DNA of 64,000 nucleotides from Leucobacter tenebrionis (lineage in GTDB: Bacteria > Actinomycetota > Actinomycetes > Actinomycetales > Microbacteriaceae). Under the pieces are notes generated by a model. The model worked only from the letters and a program-made list of their open reading frames with translations. It was not told the origin of the DNA and searched no databases. Within the stretch, counting starts at the first letter, position 1. Each line of letters begins with the position of its first letter. A program made the position numbers and the translations under genes. This document shows, in pieces, positions 18,301 through 26,459 of the stretch. The stretch covers positions 1,426,001 through 1,490,000 of the forward strand of contig NZ_CP082322.1 in assembly GCF_019884725.1 (NCBI RefSeq), written 5' to 3'.

Positions 18301-21011
18301 GCGGTCGCAGGACCCTCTTCTCCCACGCGAATCCAGAGATCGTCACGACTCAACTCGCAGAGGCGAAGGAGCAGGGCGCGGAGTTCTCAATCGTGTACTG
18401 CCACTGGGGCGTTCGACGTTCAGCAAGCGTCACGTCGGAGCAGCGTGCTACGGCCCAGATCCTGGCGGACGCCGGAGCGGATCTGATCATTGGGACCCAT
18501 CCTCACATGGTTCAGCCGTTCGAGCTGTTGAACCGCGAGGACGGCTCCAGCGCTGCCTGTCTTTGGTCAGCAGGAGACTTCATCTCCGACGTCCCGGTGA
18601 AGCCTTCAGCGGGTCAGGACTCGGTGATTCTCGAAGTCGCGCTGAGTCTCGGCAGCGACGGGCGATTTGAGCCGCGAATCCGATACCGGCCATGCCGCAT
18701 CATGGACCTCGCTGAAGGCGCATCGAACGACTTCGCGGTAGTCCCCTGTTCGCAACGGCTCGACTCGACCTCGATTGACCAAGAACTCACTCGCACGCGG
18801 TTCCGTCTCTCAGCGATGATGGACGGTCAACTCTTCCCTGCGCAGCTATCGCCGCGCGAGGCACGTGTCGACGTGCCCAAGTCGATCATTCAGGTCGACC
18901 GCCAGATCAATGCGGCCCTCGACCTCCTCGAGCATTTCGATTTCCCTGAGTACGAACGCACCCACTACTGCCAGAAGCGAGAACTCGACCCGATCGTTCT
19001 TTCCGAGGCCGCGGCTCGGCAAGATGCAGAGACACTCGTAGTGAGTGCCGACTACCACGTGTATTATCGCGACGGCAAACTGATGCCGTTCCATATGCAT
19101 ATGTCCTCGAATGTCACGAAGCTCGATCGCGATTCGACGAACAACAAGGATCTGACACGCCGTGTCTTGAGTCGAGCGGACATCCCCATCGCGCGAGGAA
19201 TCCTCGTCAAACGTGCCGGCGAACTGGAGAACGCTTTCGCCGAGATTGGCGTTCCACTCGTGGTGAAGCCCGAGGCAGGATCCTTCGGTCGTGGGGTTCG
19301 CTTGAGCATCGAGTCCTTGGACGAGCTCAAAGAGGCGGCCTTACCAATCCTCCGAAGCGGACAGAACGTGATCGTCGAGGAGATGTTCCAGGGAATCGAT
19401 CTGCGCATAGCCGTCGTCGATGGCGAGGCTCGCGCAGCAACGTTCCGCGTGCCGGCTAATGTCGTCGGCGATGGCATATCGACCATTGCCGAGCTCGTGG
19501 AGCAGAAGAATGCGGTCCGGTCGCACAACGATTACATTTCGCATCAGACCATCAAGTTCACCTCTGGCATTGTCGAGTTCCTCGATAAGATCGGGCTGTC
19601 ACTCGATTCTGTGCCGCCGGCTGGCAAGCGAGTGTTCCTGCACCATGTTGCAAACATCTCCGCAGGAGGCGACTCATACGAGGTAATCGATCAGGTCCAT
19701 CCTGACCTGAAAGCGCTGGCTGTGAGAACAGCGGAACTCTTTCCCTCGGCGCTGCATTCCGGTATCGACATTCTGGCGCAGTCCCTCGATCAGGGACTCG
19801 ATGTACAGCGAGCCATTGTGTGCGAGGTGAACCTGAACAACGAGCTTCCGCTCCATACAAATCCTGTGGCTGGCACACCCACACCGCTCGGCGACATCGA
19901 ATTCGCCATCCACTGGGAGCAGGAGTCGCGCGCCGAGGGCATTGATTTCGCAACGGACTGCACCACGGCTGCCGCTCCTGAGCGGAGTATGAGCGATATA
20001 TACGCTGCCGCGGCTCAGGCGGAGGCAGTAGAGCATTCGAGCACCGCGCCGAGGGCAATGCGCGCTGTTGAATTCGAACTGCTTTCAGATGCGCTCAATC
20101 GCGCTCTCGGAGACGGCGCGACGTCACGCGTCTCCTCCGATGGAATGGTGTATGTCGAAGGCGCCGATGGCGACTGGGTGACGGAGCTTTCCGGAAATAC
20201 CGTCCACCCTCGAGCTGTCTCTCGCTGGTACCCGATCAAGGCCGGTCTAGGAGACGCTCTCGGCATCCCTTACGTACGCCGGCACGAAATTGTCGCTGAG
20301 GATCTCGACTCAACGCAGCTGATGCTCGACGCATCCGGCCGTTCTTGGGAACTCCGAGGGCTTGATGCCGACGGGAAGCCGATCCGGCGCCTCATCAAGG
20401 TTCCCCAGGATCTAGCCGCCACCGTCGAGGACCTCGCCTCAAGCCGTAGGCTCTTCATCGAAGAGTGCACTCAGCCCGCGCGATGCACTGTACTGGCACG
20501 AGGCACTGAGATCCTCGGCAGGTTGCTGGTCGTGCCGTTCGGGGTGAGGGGCGACGGCGTTCGCAGCCTGGATTCGTTGGTGTCCGCTCAATTGGATCTG
20601 CGAGCGGCCAATCCGCTTGCTCACCTCGCCAACTCAACGCTCACCCAGGCCGACAGCGTCATCGCCGCCTCCCCGATGGAGGCCGACGCGGTGATCGAAG
20701 CAGGCAGCTGGGTGCCCCTTTCGGACTCCGCCGCCTTCGGAGACGGAGCTCTCACCGTCGGCCTCGGGGAACCACTATGGCCCGAGTTGGAGGATTATGT
20801 TGGTCGCGTCGCGCGAGTCACGGGAGGGCCGGGGCTCATGTCGATGACCTTCGGGCTGCGCAACGATGAAGCCGGCACGCACTGGGCCTGGCTCTCTTCG
20901 AGTTCAGAACCTCGTCTCGCACAGTTCCTTTACCCTCACTTGGGAAGCAGCTACGACGGTTTCGATGAGCATGCGAAGTTCCTGCTCTCCCGACCGCGCA
21001 AACTGCTGTAA
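15321..21011 (+). CDS. Giant multidomain ATP-grasp / LRR / CapA / ATP-grasp protein
   Basis: An apparently cytoplasmic protein of ~1,896 residues starting at ATG 15,321 (GGGAAGG upstream). Order: residues ~15-210, three helical repeats like those of the 5,050 gene; ~215-450, ATPgrasp_ST with DAVNTIRVL and metal-site EGNARP; ~460-760, BspA-type LRR_5 repeats, many with an A-F-x-x-C core; ~830-1130, CapA with VGDLM, NANNHAHD, HWGVRR and GTHPH. Then ~1190-1545, a cyanophycin-synthetase-like ATP-grasp with KPEAGSFGRGV, VVGDGISTIAELVEQKN and CEVNLNN; ~1580-1890, a decayed copy recognisable by GVRGDGVRSLDSLVSAQLD. In effect it fuses the two genes at 5,050-8,564 with the module type of the 10,554 gene. 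It probably couples several ligation steps. The MurF-like gene starts 10 bases downstream. Confidence 0.82.
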   Translation: MPQPTEAAEIDHQDPLVSVVARFKGISPEAAELEMREAQIAHGMTFNAYVDEGMFKCSSNTEFETAVRAWKDRRAQLAAMVASSAGWSVERAMKRMQEVESRWPNMTFTIFLTHSLHLLTNDEIADKSARWERSIQKRRQRVAATSGLAEEAVELDMLERQTKFGLQSKYYVCYRAWELSDDELESYATRHSAKVLYDALNPSPEEVDDKLSFSLKFGEFMKRKSWTNRDTSLEEFLSFAEGLDQAFCKPADSDQGRGVYVLEIPATEPERIALYEKLVADEGLLLEQMIVQHPSVAEFYPDAVNTIRVLTVKIDGRVDIIAAAMRFGRLGNTDNFSMNGMVSDVDLLTGKLATPAIDKRGTVHHRHPSTGKHFAGFTIPMWDQVCELVTAAAFKAERNGFIGWDIAVCTDHVSLVEGNARPGTGLIQAPYSPQHIGRHYVYEPYIQMLSGEAFSSSVASTPEEFEFELDSGKAVLKKYRGDKQVIHVPEEALGATVTKIDNGAFENLSHIRFVRLPNNVRFVARNAFKNCTGLQGVYLGENLRTIGTSAFEGCLQLGALSLPDGLRTIRGSAFAGCMNLSSVTLPPKVSTLEDRTFAGCTSLKQVVLPEGLKTIGDAAFADCASLVSVKRAYPGKLGRSGTRPSVQRDGFPTTVTSIGAGSFENCSALETVYLPHGLRRIPVRAFRGCSNMNLVSLHSQVARIDAKAFEGCTALEELRIPLRCRSIAPNAFDSLKRIVGSRSSAALTFAKKNGIEFRPIRVEGKDAPRSSMSPEHAGEAQSSFFTDEHLRDAIEHFQVRATQIKPVANDTHPKAQFARVDGAYTREPVEDGAVRIMLVGDLMAKAKQIRAARNNTRYDFERQFRFVRDTLLQGDLVIGALETLLSPGYPYSDASGAIDPAGYYNAPADFAHALHSAGFDAVVNANNHAHDLGVEGIFDTLASLNRAGLAHTGLYASSSDRRFELFDIGGLRISLHSFMSPDLAADGLVNFTQRGRRTLFSHANPEIVTTQLAEAKEQGAEFSIVYCHWGVRRSASVTSEQRATAQILADAGADLIIGTHPHMVQPFELLNREDGSSAACLWSAGDFISDVPVKPSAGQDSVILEVALSLGSDGRFEPRIRYRPCRIMDLAEGASNDFAVVPCSQRLDSTSIDQELTRTRFRLSAMMDGQLFPAQLSPREARVDVPKSIIQVDRQINAALDLLEHFDFPEYERTHYCQKRELDPIVLSEAAARQDAETLVVSADYHVYYRDGKLMPFHMHMSSNVTKLDRDSTNNKDLTRRVLSRADIPIARGILVKRAGELENAFAEIGVPLVVKPEAGSFGRGVRLSIESLDELKEAALPILRSGQNVIVEEMFQGIDLRIAVVDGEARAATFRVPANVVGDGISTIAELVEQKNAVRSHNDYISHQTIKFTSGIVEFLDKIGLSLDSVPPAGKRVFLHHVANISAGGDSYEVIDQVHPDLKALAVRTAELFPSALHSGIDILAQSLDQGLDVQRAIVCEVNLNNELPLHTNPVAGTPTPLGDIEFAIHWEQESRAEGIDFATDCTTAAAPERSMSDIYAAAAQAEAVEHSSTAPRAMRAVEFELLSDALNRALGDGATSRVSSDGMVYVEGADGDWVTELSGNTVHPRAVSRWYPIKAGLGDALGIPYVRRHEIVAEDLDSTQLMLDASGRSWELRGLDADGKPIRRLIKVPQDLAATVEDLASSRRLFIEECTQPARCTVLARGTEILGRLLVVPFGVRGDGVRSLDSLVSAQLDLRAANPLAHLANSTLTQADSVIAASPMEADAVIEAGSWVPLSDSAAFGDGALTVGLGEPLWPELEDYVGRVARVTGGPGLMSMTFGLRNDEAGTHWAWLSSSSEPRLAQFLYPHLGSSYDGFDEHAKFLLSRPRKLL

Positions 21012-21020
21012 GACGCACAC

Positions 21021-22505
21021 ATGCTCGTCAGCGCCCTGCTTGCCCACCTCCGCGAAAGCGGAAGCATCGCTGTCGAGTACCGCGGAGAGCTCGGTGCGAC
21101 GTTCGAGGGGTTCAGCGTCAGCTCCGCCCCGGAGCAGACTCTGGGGCGCTGCTTTTTCGTCATCGACGACCGTTGGCCCTTCGAATCGAGTTGGCCCCGG
21201 AACTGGCGGGATCGTGCCATAGGATCATCCGAGGATGCAGTCGCCGCGATACAGCTGGCTTTTGCAAACGGGGCATCCTGCGCGGTGCTCCTGCGCAAGT
21301 GGCTCACCTCCGAAGCCGCAGAGAAGCTCAAGGGTCACAATCTTTTCGTGGTCGAGGATTCGTACCGGTTCTACTTCAGAGCCGGCGAGGCGCTGCGCAA
21401 GCTCAACACCGGTTGCAGATTCACCGCGATCACCGGCTCGGTCGGCAAGACCTCTACCACGGCAATGGTGGCCCACGCCTTCCAGAGTCTCGGAATCAGC
21501 ACTTTCGCTACCCAGCGAAGTCAGAATATCGGGATCTCCGTATTCCGAAACATCAGCCGGTCCGAGGGGTTTCAACAGGCCGTCATCGAGGTCTCCTACG
21601 GAGCATGCCGCTCCTTCGTCCGGGAGGGGTGCTTCCCCGGCGCGGACGTGGCTGTGGTCACCGCCATCACCGAGGCCCATCTTGCGAATGCCGACTCTCT
21701 CGAGGAGATCGCAAAGGTCAAAGCCGAGGTATTCGCAGCCTCACCCCCCGGTGGGGCCGCTGTGATCTGCCTCGACGCGCCCCACGCTGATCTTCTGCTC
21801 AGCCGGGCCCGCAGCGAGAACCGGCGTATCATCACCTACGGCGAGTCGACCGAAGCGCTGATCCGCCTCCTCTCCTACGATCCGGCAACCGGTATGGTCA
21901 CCGCCGAGACAGAGGGGGAGCGCATGAACTACACGCTCGGAATGGGTGGAAAACACAACGCCCTGAACAGCCTTGCTGTCATCGGCGTTCTGCGCGCTCA
22001 CGGCGCCGTCAACTGGCGCGAGGGTCTGCGGTCACTCGCGAGCCTCCATCCGCTGCCCGGGCGCGGCGAGCAGCTCGAGGTCGCGATCTCCCCGGAGCTC
22101 CGTGTCACCTTCGTCAACGAGGCGTACAACGCCAGCCCGGCCTCTATTCGCGCGGCTCTGGAGGCGTTCTCCGCCGCACCCTCGGCCTCTGAAGGAAGAC
22201 GGATCGCCGTGCTCGGCGACATTCTGGACCTGGGCAGTCACTCCGAGGCTGTGCATCGCTCGCTCGCCCCGATCATCATGCGTGCGGGGCTGGACGGCAT
22301 CATCCTCTTCGGCGAAGAGATGGGAACGCTACACGAAGAACTTTTGAACAATCGGGTGGGGTGCTGCTACTTCAACACTCTCGAGGAGATGACCGCCGCG
22401 CTACCCGCTCTTCTGCGCCCGGATGACGAAGTGCTCGCCAAAGCCTCCAATGCGACCGGTCTAGCCGCCTGGATATCGGCCAATGCGACCATCAGCGCCC
22501 ACTAG
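21021..22505 (+). CDS. MurF-like Mur ligase family protein
   Basis: A 494-residue ATP-dependent peptide ligase of the Mur fold. The P-loop TGSVGKTST lies at residues 138-146, the central-domain GGKHNALNSL motif near 313, and the C-terminal domain has NEAYNASPAS near 370, the counterpart of the MurF D-x-Y-N-A-N-P motif. Its N-terminal region is shortened compared with housekeeping MurF. The gene begins 10 bases after the giant ATP-grasp gene and lies outside any division/cell-wall cluster, so it is unlikely to be the chromosomal murF. It more likely adds a residue to a peptide attached to another carrier. Position and coupling suggest it works in sequence with the ATP-grasp modules. It converges on the next gene with only 10 bases between stops. 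Confidence 0.83.
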   Translation: MLVSALLAHLRESGSIAVEYRGELGATFEGFSVSSAPEQTLGRCFFVIDDRWPFESSWPRNWRDRAIGSSEDAVAAIQLAFANGASCAVLLRKWLTSEAAEKLKGHNLFVVEDSYRFYFRAGEALRKLNTGCRFTAITGSVGKTSTTAMVAHAFQSLGISTFATQRSQNIGISVFRNISRSEGFQQAVIEVSYGACRSFVREGCFPGADVAVVTAITEAHLANADSLEEIAKVKAEVFAASPPGGAAVICLDAPHADLLLSRARSENRRIITYGESTEALIRLLSYDPATGMVTAETEGERMNYTLGMGGKHNALNSLAVIGVLRAHGAVNWREGLRSLASLHPLPGRGEQLEVAISPELRVTFVNEAYNASPASIRAALEAFSAAPSASEGRRIAVLGDILDLGSHSEAVHRSLAPIIMRAGLDGIILFGEEMGTLHEELLNNRVGCCYFNTLEEMTAALPALLRPDDEVLAKASNATGLAAWISANATISAH

Positions 22506-22515
22506 CGCCCAGGTG

Positions 22516-25308
22516 TCAGGCTGGCCCTCGGCCATGCTCGCGGCGGATATGCGGCCAGCGCTCGCGGATGAGACGATCCGCCACGGACCCTGCGGGGCAC
22601 TCGACGACCACTTCCGGACAACCCGCGAATATCTCGTCGCCGAGGGTCACCACCGAAGCGGGTATCGAGACACGCCGGAGGGCGCTGCAGCCGGAGAAAG
22701 CGCGGGCTCCGATCGTTGTCGCCCCCTCGGGCACCTCGATCTCCTTGAGCGCGACGCATCCGCCGAAGGCGCTGCTCCCGATCATGCGCAGGCTGCTCGG
22801 CAGGCTGACCTCGTGCAGGTCACGACATCGGTAGAAAGCTGAGCGACCGATGCCTCGCACGGGCTCGGGAACGGTCACCGCTCTGATCCGCGAGCGAGCA
22901 CAGGCCGCCTCAGCCACTAGGTAAAGCGGGGCGCCGTCGATCTGAGACGGCAGTGCAAGCCTGTCCGAGGCGAAGGCTTTCTGCAGGTTGCGCAAGATCG
23001 CGCCGTAATCGCGAACGACCTGAAAGCGCACACCCTCCTGCGGCGCATCCCGCGCGATGGTGCGCATCAGGTCGCCGTCCTGCACCATGTAAGAGGTGCC
23101 GAACAGCGCGTCGATCGTCAGCACCAGCGCCATGTTGTGGCTGCCTTTGAAGGCCACCGCATCGTTCGGCTCGAGATCGCTGCGTAAACGCGCGTGGAGC
23201 TCGTCACGATCGAGTACGTGGACCACGTCCACGCCGCCTGCTCGGGCCTCCTCGGCAGTCCAGGCGCTGTTCTCGCCGAAGCAGTACAGCCGGTCGATAC
23301 CCCCCTGCTCGGCGATGCGCTGGCCCAAACGCCGGTGCACGCCTTCCGCCTGTTCACCGAGGCTTCCGATATCTGCGAAGACGAAGAAACGCCGCCCACC
23401 GTCCTTCGGCTCGATCGACCGGAACGCCTCCATCGCGCTCAGCACGGACTCGAGAGAGGCGTTGTAGCAATCTGCGTAGACGTAACGCCCTTCAGCTTCA
23501 AAGAGGTTCTGGCGTACGCCTACAGCCCTGTAGCGGGCGAGCCCCGCGACGATGCCTTCATCGGATATCCCCAGCCACCTGCCGACCGCGAAGGCGACAA
23601 CCGCGTTCAACACATTGTGCTGACCGAAGGCGTGCAGCAGCGCGGGAACGCGGATGCCCGTCGCCGTCTCTACGAGGTCGAAGGCCAGCGTGCCATTGCG
23701 CGCGCGCACATTCTCGGCAACGTAATCGGCCTGCTTGTTCTCGACCCCGTATGAAATCACTCGATGTCGCAATTCGACTTCGCGTAGCTTCGGGTCTTCG
23801 TAGTTGAGGAACGCGACCCCGTTGTCGGGCATGTAGCGATCGAAACTGACCTTGTCCGCCAGGATGTTCTCCTGCTTGCCGCCGTACCCCTCGATGTGAC
23901 TCAAACCGATGTTAGTCAGGATGAATGCGTCTGGCAGCAACGTCCTCGCGCTGCGCTCGACCAGGCCGCTTACCGCAGCGCCGGCTTCCTGAACATACAC
24001 CTCAGTCTTGCTGGTGAGCCGCTGCACGTATCGACCGACCTGTGCCGGCCCGTTCGCGTTTCCGCGGCTGAATAGCGTCTCGCGCTCGCTCGAGGCGACT
24101 AGCCTCACCAGTTCTTTCGTCGTGGTCTTGCCAATGCTGCCGGTCAGGGCGATGATCTTGGCATCATGCTGCCGTCGGATCCAAGCGCACACTGTCGCAT
24201 AGGCTTCTCGAGGCTTCTCTACTACCAGCGTAGGAAGCGGGTTGCCGTTCGGGTCCGCGAGCCTGCGATTCGCGACGAACATCGCCACACCCTGCTCAAA
24301 CAGCGTCCCAGCTCTTCTACTGCGCGGCACGGGGAACTGCCCGAAATACAGCGACGAAGGCGGCGGCTGCCCGTTCCCTGCGCACAGGAGAGTGAACGGC
24401 AGGTCGGCCTGATCCTGCAGACGCGCAGGCACCTTGACACGGAGAATCGCACACACCATGCGAAGAGTGAGACGGACCTCATCGGCATCTAAAACCGTCC
24501 CGGATCTGATGTTCCCCTGCGCGACGGGCTGAAAGTCGTGACAACGCTGACCGTGGGCGAGCACTCTCGGAGCCAGTGGCTGAATGACTCGCACCCCCTG
24601 ATCATGCGCCCAGCGTTGTGCAAATGATCCATCCTCCGCGATGAAACGAAGGTTGGGAGCGCATCCCTCGAAAGCGTCAGGCGCGATCTCGGTGACCCCG
24701 GAGTGGAAGACGACTCTGGTGAGGCTGGCGCATCCCCGGAAAGCGCCAGCCGGCACCTTCCGCACACCGACCGGAATACGAACAGTCTTCAACGCGATGC
24801 AATCGGCAAAGGCCTCGCGGCCGATCTCCTGGATACTATCGGGCAGGACGAGGTTCTCAACCGAGCGACATTGGAAGAACGCCTCCGCAGCGATCTCTCG
24901 CATGGGAGCTGAGAAAAAGACAGTCTGTACAGGAGCCTTCGTAAAAGCTCGTCCCCGTACGGCCACGACCTCCTTCTCGAGCAATCGCGCCGGAACCACC
25001 ATTCGAGGACGAGGGTTGCTCACCACGTCAGCAAGCGCAACCTCGTTCTCGTCGATGATCACAAATCGGCCATCACGCGATTCGAGATTCAAGCTATCCG
25101 TGGCCAGCCTGTGACCTCGTTCCGGCGACTCGAGGCGATCAGGTCGCCGTTTCAGGACTCGTGCAAGAATCCGTGGGATCTCTGGTGATTGCACTACTCT
25201 CCCATGATTCCGTATCCCTGCCAACAACAAATAGGATGGTATCTCACCTGTGCGCAGCCCTAACGGATTCATCTTGAGAGCAGCACGAAGAAAAAGTCCC
25301 CCTCGCAT
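22516..25308 (-). CDS. Mur ligase flanked by LRR_5 domains
   Basis: A 930-residue protein. Residues ~105-245 are BspA-type LRR repeats (AFFQCRSV, AFADCIAL, AFRGCASL). Residues ~255-720 are a Mur ligase: P-loop LTGSIGKTTTKE (388-399), GQHNVLNAVVAFA and C-terminal ADCYNASLES, again MurF-like. Residues ~815-930 are a second LRR block (AFYRCRDL, AFGGCVAL, AFSGCSAL). No signal peptide is visible, so the LRRs are probably intracellular and may be docking modules. ATG 25308 is the first start; ATG 25272 is possible. Fusion of LRR_5 to a Mur ligase is unknown to me. It presumably ligates an amino acid or peptide to the same acceptor as the neighbouring ATP-grasp enzymes. Confidence 0.82.
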   Translation of the reverse strand: MRGGLFLRAALKMNPLGLRTGEIPSYLLLAGIRNHGRVVQSPEIPRILARVLKRRPDRLESPERGHRLATDSLNLESRDGRFVIIDENEVALADVVSNPRPRMVVPARLLEKEVVAVRGRAFTKAPVQTVFFSAPMREIAAEAFFQCRSVENLVLPDSIQEIGREAFADCIALKTVRIPVGVRKVPAGAFRGCASLTRVVFHSGVTEIAPDAFEGCAPNLRFIAEDGSFAQRWAHDQGVRVIQPLAPRVLAHGQRCHDFQPVAQGNIRSGTVLDADEVRLTLRMVCAILRVKVPARLQDQADLPFTLLCAGNGQPPPSSLYFGQFPVPRSRRAGTLFEQGVAMFVANRRLADPNGNPLPTLVVEKPREAYATVCAWIRRQHDAKIIALTGSIGKTTTKELVRLVASSERETLFSRGNANGPAQVGRYVQRLTSKTEVYVQEAGAAVSGLVERSARTLLPDAFILTNIGLSHIEGYGGKQENILADKVSFDRYMPDNGVAFLNYEDPKLREVELRHRVISYGVENKQADYVAENVRARNGTLAFDLVETATGIRVPALLHAFGQHNVLNAVVAFAVGRWLGISDEGIVAGLARYRAVGVRQNLFEAEGRYVYADCYNASLESVLSAMEAFRSIEPKDGGRRFFVFADIGSLGEQAEGVHRRLGQRIAEQGGIDRLYCFGENSAWTAEEARAGGVDVVHVLDRDELHARLRSDLEPNDAVAFKGSHNMALVLTIDALFGTSYMVQDGDLMRTIARDAPQEGVRFQVVRDYGAILRNLQKAFASDRLALPSQIDGAPLYLVAEAACARSRIRAVTVPEPVRGIGRSAFYRCRDLHEVSLPSSLRMIGSSAFGGCVALKEIEVPEGATTIGARAFSGCSALRRVSIPASVVTLGDEIFAGCPEVVVECPAGSVADRLIRERWPHIRREHGRGPA

Positions 25309-25395
25309 ACTTCTGGAGCGTGCCAGAATAACCTCAGTTATCGGCTAGTACGCTCATGACGTTCACTATAACCATTTGATTAGGGGTGGCAAGCG

Positions 25396-26418
25396 ATGGA
25401 CTACCGGCACGCCGAGGTAAAGCGATACATGCAAAACCTGGGGGTGCCGCCGCAGAATTGTGTCCCTCTCAACGGCCTCATCGTCCAGGCCGCCCTTGAA
25501 CGTGGACTGAACGTCAAGCGCCACGGCAAGGGCATTGCGCTTGATGCAGGTGGAGCGCAACGACTCACATGGGCACGCGCATTCACCAACTTCAATGTGC
25601 CTCTTGCTCGTCGCGTGGCGGATAACAAAGAAGTCGCCAGTCGCCTGCTATCCGCCTACGGCGTCACCTCCACCGACAACGCGGTGTTCACTCCAGACGA
25701 AGCCGAGCGAGCGTGGCAGTGGGCGAAAGATTTTCCGCAGATCGTCGTGAAGCCCACCGACAGCTTGAGAGGCCAGGGAGTACATCTGGGCATCGATAAT
25801 CGAGAGGATTTCTTCAAAGCGTTCGCCTCGGTCTCCGAACGGCGGTCGAAGCGGGTGCTTGTCGAGCAGTTCTACCGGGGCGCAGAGCGGCGCTGCCTCA
25901 CCGTTGACGGAAAGTTCGTGGCAGCCACCAACCGAAGGCCTGCGAGCGTGGTGGGTGACGGTACTTCCACGATCAGCGATCTGGTCGCCGAGAAGAACAT
26001 CGACCGACCTCTTGCTCACTACCCTCTGGTGGTGGACGAAGACACCGTTCAGTACCTCGCAGAACAGGGGTTCTCCCCGGAATCAGTGCCCGACTCCGGG
26101 GTTCGAGTGAACATTGCCCGCGGGATTCAGCTCGGCCGAGGGGGAGACGCCGTCGACGCGACCGAGGAATTGACCGAAGAAGAGATCGAGTTCGTGGAGA
26201 AGGCTGCGCGCGCCCTGCCCGGTGGACGCCTGATTGGTATGGACGTGCTGTTCTCAAGGAGCCCAGGGGATGATCCGTCGCGGATCCTCGAACTCAACTC
26301 GAACCCCCTCATCAGCATGCACCACTTCCCACTGGAGGGCGAACCGAGAGACGTCGCGGGCGCCATCGTCGATGCGATGTTCCCGGGCTTCCGACTAGGA
26401 GCGGCGAAGTCAGCCTGA
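25396..26418 (+). CDS. Cyanophycin-synthetase-like ATP-grasp protein (single module)
   Basis: A 340-residue enzyme, the simplest ATP-grasp of this type in the window. ATG 25396 follows TAGGGGTGG. The nucleotide loop VVKPTDSLRGQGV is at 117-129, the family signature VVGDGTSTISDLVAEKN at 185-201, and the metal-site ELNSNP near 309. CphA carries this domain fused to a Mur ligase; here it stands alone, divergent from the LRR-Mur ligase and 87 bases away. Carboxylate-amine ligation is expected; substrates unknown. All residues I can check appear intact, so it is a good candidate for a catalytically active member. Confidence 0.82.
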   Translation: MDYRHAEVKRYMQNLGVPPQNCVPLNGLIVQAALERGLNVKRHGKGIALDAGGAQRLTWARAFTNFNVPLARRVADNKEVASRLLSAYGVTSTDNAVFTPDEAERAWQWAKDFPQIVVKPTDSLRGQGVHLGIDNREDFFKAFASVSERRSKRVLVEQFYRGAERRCLTVDGKFVAATNRRPASVVGDGTSTISDLVAEKNIDRPLAHYPLVVDEDTVQYLAEQGFSPESVPDSGVRVNIARGIQLGRGGDAVDATEELTEEEIEFVEKAARALPGGRLIGMDVLFSRSPGDDPSRILELNSNPLISMHHFPLEGEPRDVAGAIVDAMFPGFRLGAAKSA

Positions 26419-26427
26419 CCGGTTGTA

Positions 26428-26459
26428 GCGATTCAGGGGGGTCACTCCCCCTGAATCGC
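26428..26459. terminator. Bidirectional hairpin between convergent ATP-grasp genes
   Basis: Arms 26428-26440 and 26447-26459 are exact 13-base reverse complements (GCGATTCAGGGGG) around a 6-base loop. It sits between the ends of the forward ATP-grasp gene and the reverse gene and overlaps the last codons of the reverse gene, whose stop is within the loop. Probable terminator for both. Confidence 0.7.

Noticed and set aside
21021..22505. Housekeeping murF
   Set aside because: It lies outside a cell-wall/division cluster, has a shortened N-terminal part and is attached to the giant ATP-grasp gene.
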